DNA of 64,000 bases. Origin: Lujinxingia sediminis (GTDB lineage Bacteria; Myxococcota_A; Bradymonadia; Bradymonadales; Bradymonadaceae). The stretch covers positions 248,001 through 312,000 of the forward strand of contig NZ_SADD01000002.1 in NCBI RefSeq assembly GCF_004005565.1, in the 5' to 3' direction. Within the stretch, counting starts at the first letter, position 1. Each line of letters begins with the position of its first letter. Below the pieces are notes generated by a model. It saw only the letters and a list, made by a program, of their open reading frames with translations. It was not told the origin of the DNA and ran no database searches. The translations under genes were made by a program, and so were the position numbers. Below are positions 1-9,300 of this stretch, in pieces.

Positions 1-300
1 CTGGCTGGCGGTCAGAATATCTTTGCCGAGGCCTCCACCGGCAAACTCGCAAAAGAGCGCTTTGTCGATGACGACGCCATCATCAACGCCAACCCGGAGC
101 TGATTCTGGCAAGCTGGTGCGGCAAGCCCGTCGACAAAGAAAGCATCCGCCGGCGTCCGGGCTACGAAAAGGTGGAGGCCATCGCGCACAAGCGCATCAT
201 TGAGCTCGACCCGGCGATCATCCTGCAGCCTGGCCCGGCCTGCTTAAGCGCGGGCCTCGACGCCCTGGAAGCAGCCATTCGGCCACTGGCTGAGAACTAA
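1..300 (+). CDS. C-terminal part of a BtuF-like periplasmic binding protein (partial)
   Basis: The frame is open from the first base and stops at TAA, giving the last 99 residues of a protein that starts outside the window. The segment resembles the second lobe of helical-backbone (class III) substrate-binding proteins that deliver cobalamin, haem or iron-siderophores to an ABC importer. It has GGQNIFAE near the start, NPELILASW where the family has its NPDLI strand, VEAIAHKRIIEL before the last strand, and ILQPGPACLSAGLDAL near the end. The permease and ATPase genes are not in view, so the ligand cannot be told; a corrinoid is my guess from the ending. No other gene follows on this strand until the sigma factor at 18.5 kb. 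Confidence 0.7.
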   Translation: MAGGQNIFAEASTGKLAKERFVDDDAIINANPELILASWCGKPVDKESIRRRPGYEKVEAIAHKRIIELDPAIILQPGPACLSAGLDALEAAIRPLAEN

Positions 301-346
301 GGGCGCCGTACTGCACCAACATCGAAAAAAAACGGCAGCCCCCGCC

Positions 347-373
347 CCTCATACGGACGTCCTTCGTATGAGG
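347..373 (+). terminator. Possible hairpin terminator after the BtuF-like gene
   Basis: A nine-base perfect inverted repeat (cctcatacg / cgtatgagg) with a nine-base loop lies 47 bp after the stop codon of the binding-protein gene. There is no T-run after it, so factor-independent termination is uncertain. Confidence 0.3.
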
Positions 374-460
374 CAAGCGTTCCTTACGTGAAAGAACGTA
401 ACGCGCTGTGTGCAGAAGCGCGCCCCATTTTTTGGGCTGCTTCACGCGCGCTTCGGGCAC

Positions 461-494
461 AAAAAAGCCCTCGCCGACCGGGGTCGGCGAGGGC
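461..494 (-). terminator. Rho-independent terminator of the first Cys-rich lipoprotein gene
   Basis: Read on the minus strand, a perfect inverted repeat (gccctcgccgacc at 467-479 and its complement at 482-494) is followed by six T (461-466). It lies 23 bp after the stop codon of the minus-strand gene 517-2463. Confidence 0.85.
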
Positions 495-516
495 CTGTGG
501 AGCGTGAGCCAGAGCC

Positions 517-2463
517 TTAGAGGGGTTCAAGCTCGCAAAGGATCTGATGTCCTCCGCCACCGCCACCGTTATCAACGCAGCTACCGCTCTGACAGCAACC
601 ACGTCCGTTATTACAGGTCGCGCCATCGAAGGCGTCGCAGGCACGCCTCTCGGAGCGCGTCACATCGACACAGCTGCCGCCGGAGCAACGCCGGTCGGTG
701 CAGGAGCGGAACTGATCCCCCCGGCATTGGTCCGGCTCGACCAGACACGCACCGAAGGGCGGCCAATCATCACAGACCGATAACCCGCAGACGCCGCCAT
801 CGGTGTCTCGGCTACAGGACCCGGTCTCGGTTTCGGTCACGGTGGAGCAGCTGCCCCCGGAGCACCGCTGGTGCGTGACCGTGCGCGTGCGGGTGCCGGC
901 CTCCCCACAGGTGCCAATAAATCCGCTGCACGCGCTCCAGCTTCCGTGCGTCGTCGAACCGCAGCTCATCCCGTTGGTCGTGCGCGTGCAGGTCTGCGTC
1001 TCGGTGCGCGTCACGTTGCTGCACGAACCACCGCTGCACACCCGATCGGTCGCCGTGCGCGTCTGCTCACCCGTCGTGTCGCAGGTGTTGCTGAATCCAC
1101 CGCACGCGCTCCAGCCCGTGTAGCTCGTCGAACCGCAGCTCTCACCGTTGGTCGTGCGCATGCAGGTCTGCGTCTCAGTCCGCGTCACGTTGCTGCACGA
1201 ACCACCGTTGCACACCCGATCGGTCGCCGTGCGCGTCTGCTCACCCGTTGTGTCGCAGGTGTCGCTGAATCCACCGCACGCGCTCCAGCTCGTGTAGGTC
1301 GTCGAACCGCAGCTCTCACCCTGGGTTGCCCGGCTGCAGGCCTCGGTCTCGGAGGCGACGCGCTCCGCGCAGGTGCCGCTCCCACACTCAAAATAAGTCA
1401 CCGTACGGCTGCGGGTGCCCGTGGTATCACAGGTCCCGGAGAAGCCCCCGCATGCCGACCACGCCCCGGCCTCGGGGGTGCCGCAGGCCTGCGCATCGGT
1501 CTCGAGCACGCAGGCCTCAAACTCCTCGTCTTCCACCACCTCACAGCTCCCCTGGGCACAGGCAAAGCTGGTGATCACCCGGCGACGCTGCCCCTGGGTC
1601 GAACACACGCCTTGCTGCCCGGCCCCCTGACAGGCCCCCCACTCGCCAACCACCGTCTCACCACAGGCTTCGGCATCGGTCGTGCGGGAGCACTCCCGCG
1701 TTTCCACCTCATCTTGAGCCTCACAGGTCTGGGACTCTCCACAGCGATACGACACGACCGTGCGCTCCTGGGTGCCCACCTGCGCGCAGGAGTTCTCGCC
1801 GAAGTCACAGACGCTCCACTCCCCTTCGACGCGTGCCTGGCAGTCGCTCAGCTCCAGACATGTCTTGCCTTGAGCGCAGGCATCACACTCGGCGCCGCCG
1901 CAGTCAACGTCGGTTTCCGCACCGTTTTGCAGACCGTCGGTGCAGGTGGCCACCACGCAGCTTCCCTCCACGCACTCGGCGCCTTCCTCCGGGCAGCTCG
2001 TAGCGTCGGAGCAGGCCGCGTAGCACACCCCGCGGTAGCAGGTTTCATCGCTCTCGCAGGTGGTTGCCGAGCAATCCAGCGGCAGGCAGACCCCTTCGTA
2101 ACACCGCGAACTGGGGTCGCAAGCATCGGCCCCCTCACAGCTCAAATAGCATACCGCCCGGTAGCAGGTTTCATTGTCGCCGCAGGTCACATCGGCACAG
2201 CTCTCGTCCACGCACACCCCATCGGTGCAGTAGCCCGAGTCGCAGTCGGAGCCCTCCCGGCATTCTGGCTCATCAGGGGTATCTGGCGCGTCGGGGGTAT
2301 CCGGCTCCCCACCGTCCTCCAGCACCGGAACATCCGGGCCGACGTCATCCTCGGGTCCGGGTTGAATGAGCCCACTGTCAGAGAGGTTGCAGGCGATCAT
2401 GAATATAAAAAGCGCACTCAGCCCCCAGACTCGCCGCCCACGGCATGTTAGCTTTTGAATCAT
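517..2463 (-). CDS. Cys-rich lipoprotein with about seven thrombospondin-1-like repeats
   Basis: This is a 648-residue predicted lipoprotein: positive N-terminus, hydrophobic stretch, lipobox FMIAC with Cys25. An Asp/Pro-rich linker runs to about residue 66. A Cys-rich module follows at about 67-205 with repeated 'CxxxETCYRGVCY' units and an 'NGAETDVDCGGAEC' motif known from many secreted proteins of deltaproteobacteria. From about residue 214 there are about seven repeats of 55-60 residues of the form W-S-x-C...C...G-x-R/T-R...C...G-x-C...C, close to thrombospondin type 1 repeats. Repeats four and five are nearly identical, suggesting recent duplication. The ATG has GAGGAG seven bases upstream. 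It probably sits on the cell surface and may bind polymers or other cells, but that is inference. Two relatives lie at 2767-4353 and 6320-10138. Confidence 0.85.
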   Translation of the reverse strand: MIQKLTCRGRRVWGLSALFIFMIACNLSDSGLIQPGPEDDVGPDVPVLEDGGEPDTPDAPDTPDEPECREGSDCDSGYCTDGVCVDESCADVTCGDNETCYRAVCYLSCEGADACDPSSRCYEGVCLPLDCSATTCESDETCYRGVCYAACSDATSCPEEGAECVEGSCVVATCTDGLQNGAETDVDCGGAECDACAQGKTCLELSDCQARVEGEWSVCDFGENSCAQVGTQERTVVSYRCGESQTCEAQDEVETRECSRTTDAEACGETVVGEWGACQGAGQQGVCSTQGQRRRVITSFACAQGSCEVVEDEEFEACVLETDAQACGTPEAGAWSACGGFSGTCDTTGTRSRTVTYFECGSGTCAERVASETEACSRATQGESCGSTTYTSWSACGGFSDTCDTTGEQTRTATDRVCNGGSCSNVTRTETQTCMRTTNGESCGSTSYTGWSACGGFSNTCDTTGEQTRTATDRVCSGGSCSNVTRTETQTCTRTTNGMSCGSTTHGSWSACSGFIGTCGEAGTRTRTVTHQRCSGGSCSTVTETETGSCSRDTDGGVCGLSVCDDWPPFGACLVEPDQCRGDQFRSCTDRRCSGGSCVDVTRSERRACDAFDGATCNNGRGCCQSGSCVDNGGGGGGHQILCELEPL

Positions 2464-2692
2464 TTCATTCTCCTCATCGACATGAGATTCATTTCCCTTG
2501 GGATGGCCTGCCCGGCGGCGTGCACTCTCGTAAAAGGGTCGCTTGTTGAGCCCTGACTGTCAAAAGCGCAAGTACCTTTGCGCCGATCTCGATTCAAGTT
2601 CTTTGTCATTCGTTCGTCCCGGGGGCACGGGACTCTTCATGCAAGAGCATCGTCCCCTCCCTTTTTTTACGCCCGCTTGCAGCCTCAAGAAC

Positions 2693-2725
2693 AAAAAAGC
2701 CCCCCTCCCGGAACAGGAGGGGGGC
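2693..2725 (-). terminator. Rho-independent terminator of the second Cys-rich lipoprotein gene
   Basis: The stem gcccccctcc (2699-2708) pairs with ggaggggggc (2716-2725) over a seven-base loop, and the minus-strand transcript then meets six T (2693-2698). It lies 41 bp after the stop codon of the gene at 2767-4353. The rest of 2464-2766 shows no other feature. Confidence 0.85.
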
Positions 2726-2766
2726 TGTGCATCAGCAGCGCGCCGCGGTACTGGCGAGCATGCACA

Positions 2767-4353
2767 TCACATCAGGCAGGGCACCGGGTTGGGATCGCTG
2801 TTGGAGACACAAACGTTCTCCGAAGAACAGCAGCCCGCCTGCCCACTGCTCGTCTCGCAGGGATGTCCTATCTGGCAGCGCGCCTCCATACAGGGACCAT
2901 CATCGTATGTGCTGCGGATCGCTTCGCAGGTTCCCTGACCATCGCATTTCGGATCCCAGGTCGAAACTCGCCACCGCCCCATCACGCACTCGCGGGAATC
3001 AACCGGAATCGCCATGGAACAGTAGGTTCCCTCCTCCACATAGATCTGGCAGGCCGAGTTCTCGGTGGTCGTTACCGTCTGATCGCATGCACCGGTGGTA
3101 CCGCAGACCGGCGTGGTGATCGTCGTCGTCTGCTGGCCCGCTTCGGTACAACTGTTGATCGTGCCTCCGGTCGCCATGCAGTCGGTGATGCGGCGCCTCC
3201 CGATGCCGCAGACGCGCCCGGCGGTACGCAACACGCAGACCTCGGATTCAGTCACCGTCGATGCGCTGCAGCCCCCATCGGTGCAATGGTACTCGGTGCG
3301 CTCGCGCGTCCGTGTTCCGGCGGTGTTGCACACTTCACCGGGAACGTCGGCCCTGCAGGGGCCCCATTCAGTGACCTCCTCAGCGTTGCAGATCGCTCCG
3401 ATGGTATCGCGCTCACAGCCCCGGGTGTCGACCAGACGCTCTTCCACCTGCTCGCAGCTGCCCTCGCTGCACACGAAGGTGATGATGTCGCGCACACGCT
3501 CACCTGTGGTATCGCAGGGGCTCGCGTAGACGCACTCCGACCAGCCACTGTCGATCGGCTCCCCACACTGCTGATCGACAGAAAGCTCGCGGCGACAATC
3601 GCGCTCTTCGATCGCCTCGCTCATTTCACAGGTTCCCGACTCTCCACAACTAAACGTCGTCACAGTTCGGGACTCCACGCCCGTCAGAGCGCAGACGTTA
3701 TCGCCGAATACGCACTCCCCCCAGGGACCGGCCTCGCTGGGCTGGCAGTCCGAGGTCTCACTACAGACCGACGCCTCGTAGCAGACGCCCCGGTAGCAGG
3801 CCTCGCCAGCACGGCAGACCACCTCGGAGCAATCGGTGGGGATACAGGCCCCCTGGTAGCAACGCGAGCTCGGATCGCAGGCGTCTGACTCCTCGCACGC
3901 CAGGTAGCAGACCCCGCGGTAGCAGGCTTCTTCGTCCCCGCAGCTCACATTTTCGCAGCTCTCATCAACGCAGACCCCGCCGGTGCAGTACCCGGTGGCG
4001 CAGTCGTCTGAGAATACGCAGGACTCACCAAGCTCGCAGGCTTCACATTCGGTGCCGCCGCAATCGACATCACTCTCATCGCCGTTTTGAACGCCATCCT
4101 CACAACCCGGTGCCACCTCGGTATCGGGCTCCTCCGCATCGGGCTCCTCCGCATCGGGCTTGTCTGCATCGGGCTTATCCGCATCTGGAAGCCCCGAATC
4201 CCCCTCACCGATATCGGCTTCGCCTCCCCCGGGACCGTCGTCGGCGAGCATCACCGCCCCGTCATCCACGTTACAGGCGGCCAGTGTGAGGAGCAGGCAG
4301 CTCACCCAGATCATCGCCCAGCGCGACTTTTTCCCCTTCCCGTCCAGATTCAT
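2767..4353 (-). CDS. Cys-rich lipoprotein, thrombospondin-like repeats (paralogue)
   Basis: This 528-residue predicted lipoprotein has a signal peptide ending in lipobox LAAC (Cys27), then an acidic linker with four to five copies of '[12 protein letters not shown]'-like units. The motif '[17 protein letters not shown]' and two 'ACYRGVCY' units follow. Its C-terminal half carries three clear and one or two degenerate thrombospondin-1-like repeats, starting PWGECVF. The order of modules matches the neighbour at 517-2463, so the two are probably tandem duplicates that diverged. The start ATG has AGAGG six bases upstream. A candidate promoter lies 110-140 bp upstream. Surface localisation and adhesion are inferred from architecture only. 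Confidence 0.82.
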   Translation of the reverse strand: MNLDGKGKKSRWAMIWVSCLLLTLAACNVDDGAVMLADDGPGGGEADIGEGDSGLPDADKPDADKPDAEEPDAEEPDTEVAPGCEDGVQNGDESDVDCGGTECEACELGESCVFSDDCATGYCTGGVCVDESCENVSCGDEEACYRGVCYLACEESDACDPSSRCYQGACIPTDCSEVVCRAGEACYRGVCYEASVCSETSDCQPSEAGPWGECVFGDNVCALTGVESRTVTTFSCGESGTCEMSEAIEERDCRRELSVDQQCGEPIDSGWSECVYASPCDTTGERVRDIITFVCSEGSCEQVEERLVDTRGCERDTIGAICNAEEVTEWGPCRADVPGEVCNTAGTRTRERTEYHCTDGGCSASTVTESEVCVLRTAGRVCGIGRRRITDCMATGGTINSCTEAGQQTTTITTPVCGTTGACDQTVTTTENSACQIYVEEGTYCSMAIPVDSRECVMGRWRVSTWDPKCDGQGTCEAIRSTYDDGPCMEARCQIGHPCETSSGQAGCCSSENVCVSNSDPNPVPCLM

Positions 4354-4463
4354 CTCATCCTCTGATCAAAATTTTTCGATACCAACGCGTCACACAAAGC
4401 TCGACCATGGAAGACGAGCCCCTCTGGCGTCGACATCCACGACCTTCAGCTAACCTTTCGGTC

Positions 4464-4493
4464 AGGATAGAATAGTATCTGAACGCAATGCAA
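4464..4493 (-). promoter_or_regulatory. Candidate sigma-70-type promoter for the gene at 2767-4353
   Basis: On the minus strand a TTGCAT box (4488-4493) is followed after 18 bp by TATCCT (4464-4469) in an AT-rich patch of otherwise GC-rich DNA. The match is imperfect and unsupported by data. Confidence 0.3.
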
Positions 4494-4664
4494 ACTTATT
4501 TTACGACCGCCCGAAAAAAACCGCGTTTCCCCGGTGACTTAGCCCCTACGCAGCCAGGAGTCCGAACCTCCAACACGTCTGAAGAACCAGCGTCTGAAGA
4601 ACCAGCGGCCCAAGCCCCCGGACCGGACATGCCCCTCTGTTGTCCATGCTCCCCCCCGGAGCAC
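4494..4664. other. Intergenic stretch with a short direct repeat
   Basis: Between the candidate promoter and the end of the FMN-enzyme gene there is no convincing gene. A 15-base direct repeat, gtctgaagaaccagc, occurs twice in tandem near 4577-4606. I see no terminator hairpin here for the FMN-enzyme gene. Confidence 0.5.
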
Positions 4665-5972
4665 TCAGCGCGCATGCAGCCGGCTGGCCTTGACCTCGGC
4701 GACCGAGCGACACCCGGCCAGCCCCATCGTCAGATCAAAGTCAGCTTTGAAGTTACGCAGCACCTCCACCACTCCCTCCTCACCGCCGGCGGCCAGCCCG
4801 TAGACATAGGGCCGGCCCAGGAGCACCGCGTCAGCGCCCAGCGCCAGCGCCTTAAAGACGTCGGCGCCGGTGCGAATCCCGCTGTCGAAGAAGATCGTCA
4901 CATCCTCACCCACCGCCTCCGCGATCGCCGGAAGGGCCTCAATCGAGCTGAGCGCCCCGTCGACCTGACGGCCCCCGTGGTTCGACACCACAATGCCATC
5001 CATGCCGTGCTCTTTGGCCAGCCGGGCGTCCTCCACAGCTGTGATTCCCTTGAGCACAATCGGCAGATCGGTGCACTCGCGCAAAAAGCTCAAATCCTCC
5101 CAGGTCAGCGAAGGACGAGAGTAGATGCCGGTGAATTTGCGCACGGCTGCCAGCGCCTCCCCGCTGGTCAGGCTCTTGAAAAACCCGTCGGGATAATTCC
5201 CGGCGAGCTCCATGAGCACGCGGATCGTGGCCAGATTGACCTTGCGCTCCGGCCCCACCTCCTGGTCGAGCTCATCCTCTTTGAGCAGGCGACGAAAGAC
5301 CGGATCGGAGGTGTACTGCGCGATCCCCTTGCCCCTCAAAAAGGGCAGGTACGCCAGGTCCAGATCCCGGGTGCGCCAACCCAATAAGGTCGTGTCCAGC
5401 GTGACGACAATCGCTTCACAACCGGCCTTCTCCGCGCGCTGCACGAGGCTTTTGACCAGATCGTTGGAGACGCTCCAGTAGAGTTGAAAGAAGCGCGGCG
5501 TCTCACCCAACTCCCGGGCGCAATCCTCCATAGGCACCGAGGCCTGATTGCTGAAGATCATCGGGACACTCTCGCGCCGCGCCGCGCGCGCCACAGCCAG
5601 ATCCGCTTCCGGATGCGCCATCTCCAGCACGCCGATAGGCGCCAGCATGTAGGGCGAGGGGTAGCGCGTACCGAAGATCTCCACCGACGTGTCGCGCACC
5701 GAGACATCGCGCAACATCCGCGGCACGATCGCCCACTTCTCAAAGCCCTGACGGTTGGCGGCCATCGTGCGCTCCATCCCCGCGCCGCCGGCCACGTAAC
5801 CAAAGGCCTCCGGGCTCATCGCCTCGCGCGCGCGCTCCTCCTGGCGAGCGATATCCACCGGCACTGCCGGCGGCTGCCCGCTGACCCCGCGCACATAGAT
5901 CTCGGTCTGACGCTCACGGCCGATACCGGGCTGCGAGGGGGAGGGGGACGTCGGTTTCTGAGGCTTCGACAT
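4665..5972 (-). CDS. FMN-dependent alpha-hydroxy-acid dehydrogenase/oxidase (lactate 2-monooxygenase-like)
   Basis: This 435-residue soluble TIM-barrel flavoprotein belongs to the glycolate oxidase/lactate dehydrogenase/lactate monooxygenase family, which oxidises 2-hydroxy acids such as L-lactate. Visible motifs are YVAGGAG near residue 59, the FMN-contacting APIG at 111-114, QLYW at 163-166, the conserved Lys in VLKGI (308), the signature SNHGGRQ (330-336) with catalytic His331-332 region, and DSGIRTGADV (363-372) and LLGRPYVYGL for phosphate binding. The barrel is complete and the N-terminus carries an extra 40-residue tail rich in Pro and Ser. AAGGAG precedes the ATG. No transporter or partner gene is adjacent, and the gene sits between unrelated surface lipoproteins. 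Whether it is an oxidase, a dehydrogenase or a monooxygenase cannot be read from sequence alone. Confidence 0.88.
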   Translation of the reverse strand: MSKPQKPTSPSPSQPGIGRERQTEIYVRGVSGQPPAVPVDIARQEERAREAMSPEAFGYVAGGAGMERTMAANRQGFEKWAIVPRMLRDVSVRDTSVEIFGTRYPSPYMLAPIGVLEMAHPEADLAVARAARRESVPMIFSNQASVPMEDCARELGETPRFFQLYWSVSNDLVKSLVQRAEKAGCEAIVVTLDTTLLGWRTRDLDLAYLPFLRGKGIAQYTSDPVFRRLLKEDELDQEVGPERKVNLATIRVLMELAGNYPDGFFKSLTSGEALAAVRKFTGIYSRPSLTWEDLSFLRECTDLPIVLKGITAVEDARLAKEHGMDGIVVSNHGGRQVDGALSSIEALPAIAEAVGEDVTIFFDSGIRTGADVFKALALGADAVLLGRPYVYGLAAGGEEGVVEVLRNFKADFDLTMGLAGCRSVAEVKASRLHAR

Positions 5973-6220
5973 AGGGGGGGCTCCTTAAACCAGTACATCA
6001 CGAGGTTCGCCAACAATGCGCCGTATCCGGGATCGACACCCAGAATGACCGGCTCTCTAAAGAGCGCGGCCAGCAAAAAAGACGCACACCATTCTGATGC
6101 CCTGAGCTTTGTCTGCCGGCCCGATGAGGTCAAGCCCCTCGCCGCCCTGAGCGGAAGTCATCCCACCGGGAAAAAACGCAAGAAACACCGTCCCATCCCT
6201 CGCATAGGCGTACCCGAATA
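5973..6220. other. Intergenic region without recognisable gene
   Basis: It separates the start of the FMN-enzyme gene from the bidirectional terminator of the large Cys-rich gene. It must hold the promoter of the FMN-enzyme gene, but I cannot point to a convincing one. Confidence 0.4.
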
Positions 6221-6256
6221 AAAAACCGGCCGCGATGCGCTCGCGGCCGGTTTTTT
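6221..6256. terminator. Strong bidirectional terminator
   Basis: The stem ccggccgcga (6226-6235) and tcgcggccgg (6241-6250) has a five-base loop and is flanked by A5 on the left and T6 on the right. It serves the minus-strand gene that ends at 6320 and would also stop plus-strand transcripts. Confidence 0.88.
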
Positions 6257-6319
6257 CTCTCGATCTTCCCGGGCAACCTGCCCCCCTCCGAGATTTAGAA
6301 AGCCGTCTCGGCTAACCCC

Positions 6320-9300
6320 TTAGAGCTCGCACACGCGAATGGGCTCGCCGGGCCGACTCTGCGGCTCACAGTAGCCGTTGCCGTCGCAACATCCCGACCA
6401 GCCATTGTTAGCCGTGCAGCTCCGGCCAATGAACGCATGACAGCTCTGAGATTCCGTGCGCGTGGTGCTCGAGCAGCTCCCATTGGAACAACGGTAGTCG
6501 GTGCAGCTACGCGTCTGGGTGCCGGTGCACTGACCAAAGCCGGTCTGGCAAAAGCTCCAGTTTCCACAGGACGATCCAGAACCGCAGCTGATCCCGTCGG
6601 TGTTGCGGCTACAGTTGTCTGTCTCCGTCGTCGTGCTCGACGTGCAGCTGTTGTTGGAACAGGTGTAGGTTGTCACGCTTCGCGTCCGGGTGCCCGTCTC
6701 ATCGCAGCTGCTGGTAAACCCACCGCAACTCGACCAGTTGCCGGTCTGCGTGGTCCCACAGCTAGTCCCATGAGTCGAGCGAGTGCAGGCCTGCGTCTCA
6801 GTCGCTGTGGACGTCGTGCACGTTCCGCTGGAGTTGCAGATGTAGTCGGTACGCGTGCGCGTCTGCTCACCGGTGGTATCACACGTTGAACTAAATCCGC
6901 CGCAGCTTCCCCACGAGGTGTGGGTGGAGGCTCCGCAGCTATTGCCCGTCACGCTGCGCGTGCAGCTCTGCGTCTCGGTACGATTAACCGTGGTGCAGGT
7001 ACCATTGGAGCACTTGCGCTCGGACACGGTGCGCGACTGCTCACCGGTCCGATCGCAGGGACTGGAGAAGCCGCCGCAGCTTCCCCAGGACCCGGTACTC
7101 GTTGTCCCGCAGCTGCTAGAGTCGGTGTCACGGTAGCAGGTACGACTCTCGGTGAAGTTCGAAGAGGCGCAGCTCCCGCCTGAGCAATGATATTCGGTGC
7201 GGGTACGGGTCTGAGTACCGCTCTCATCGCAGGTGTTCGAAAAGCCGCCGCAATTCGACCAGCTCGTGTAGTCATTGCCACCGCAACTGTTTCCTTGAGT
7301 CACCCGGGTGCAGGCCTGGGTCTCGGTCGCTGTGGAGGTCGTGCACGAGCCGCCCGAGCAGTTGTAGTCGGTGCGCGTGCGCGTCTGCGTCCCGGTTGTA
7401 TCACAGGTGTTGGCAAAGCCGCCGCAGGCACTCCAGGAGGTGTGGGTCGACGAGCCACAACTCACGCCAGACCTGTCACGGGCACAATCCGAACGCGTTG
7501 ACGTCTGCGAGGTCGTCACGGCCCCACAGTCGCCACCGGAGCAGGTGCGCGTCGTGACGCTTCGGGTGCGCGTGCCGGTCTCAGAACATGCATTGGCATA
7601 GCTACATGTCGATGACCAATCGCCGTAGGTCACTCCGGCGCCGCAGCTATCACCTGTTGTGATGCGATCGCAATCCGAACGCGTCGCGGTCTGACTGCTC
7701 GTCACCGAGCTGCAACTACCATCGGCGCAGCTCTGCGTGGTCACACTCCGGGTGCGCGTACCTTCCAGCGCGCACACCGAGGCGTACTCGCAGCTCGCCG
7801 ACCAATCACCATAGGTCACGCCCTCGCCACAGCTCGTCCCGGCGGTGTTGCGCACACACGCCGTCGTGTCGATCTCCGTCGTCGTGACCGACTCGCAGCT
7901 GCCCCCGACGCAGCTCCGCGTCACAACGCTTCGAGTACGCTCACCGTTGAGCGAACACTCGGTGGCATACTCACAGCTCGACCACTCACCGTGGGTTACG
8001 CCCGCCCCGCAGCTCATGCCCGTGGTATCACGGGTGCAGCTCTGCGACTCCGTGCGATCCACCGAGGAGCAGTCGCCACCGGCGCAGATGCGGTCTGTGG
8101 CGGTGCGGGTCTGGGTGCCCTCCTGTGCACACTCATCGGCAAACCCTCCGCAGGCGCTCCAGTCGCTGTGCGTCGTTCCACCGCACTCCACATCGGCGGT
8201 GTCGCGGGCGCAGTCCGCGTGAACTTCCGTCTCACTGGTTGTCACAGCCTCACAGCTGCCGCCGGCGCAGCTCCGCGTCACCACACTCCGGGTGCGCGTA
8301 CCTTCCAGCGCGCACACCGAGGCGTACTCGCAGCTCGCCGACCAATCACCATAGGTCACGCCCTCGCCACAGCTCGTCCCGGCGGTGTTGCGCACACACG
8401 CCGTCGTGTCGATCTCCGTCGTCGTGACCGACTCACAGCCGCCGCCGGCGCAGCTCTGCGTCACCACGCTTCGGGTGCGCTCACCGTTGAGCGAACACTC
8501 GGTGGCATACTCGCAGCTCGACCACTCACCGTGGGTTACGCCCGCCCCGCAGCTCATTCCCGTGGTATCGCGGGTGCAGCTTTCGGTCTCAACCTCCTCG
8601 CGCGGCGCACACGAATCATCGCCGGCGCACTCATAATAGGTCACCGTGCGACTACGGGTGCCCTCCAGCGCGCACGCGTTGGCAAAACCGCCGCAATCGC
8701 TCCACGCCCCGTAGTCCGGCTCCTGGCACTGCACCCCTCCCTGGTCGCGGCTGCAGCTCTGCGTCTCATCGCGCTGGCTCGGCACGCACGCGCCACTGCC
8801 ACAGGCGTAGCTTGTGATGGTACGGGTCTGCGTGCCCGTCTGACTGCACGTCCCGTCAAAGCCCATACAGGGGCCCCACTCCCCAACCTCCTGAGCGCCG
8901 CACTCCAGCGCGTCGGTCTCAAGCGCGCAGCTCTCAACCTCTTCGGAAATCGACTCCTGGCAGCCACCTTCGGCGCAGCTATACGTGGCAATCTCACGGC
9001 GGCGCTCACCCTCCAACGCACACACCGAAGCACCATCGACCGCCTCACATCCGCTCCACTCGCCAATGACAGCCTCGCCACACGCAAGCGCATCGGTCTC
9101 GCGCACACAGCTCTCAACCTCGTCGCGCTCGGCGGGCTCACAGCTCTGTGAGGCGCACGCAAAACTCGTCACCGTGCGGCGACGCTCGCCATCATAGGCG
9201 CAGAGATCGGCCTCGGCGCCTTCCAGCGCCTCACAGCTGCTCCACTCCCCAAACATCGCTTCGGCGCAAACATCGGCTTCGGTCACACGCTCGCAGCTCT

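Noticed and set aside
871-2451. Long plus-strand frame opposite the first Cys-rich gene
   Set aside because: It is a shadow of the repeated, GC-rich coding strand; no ribosome-binding site and no recognisable protein.
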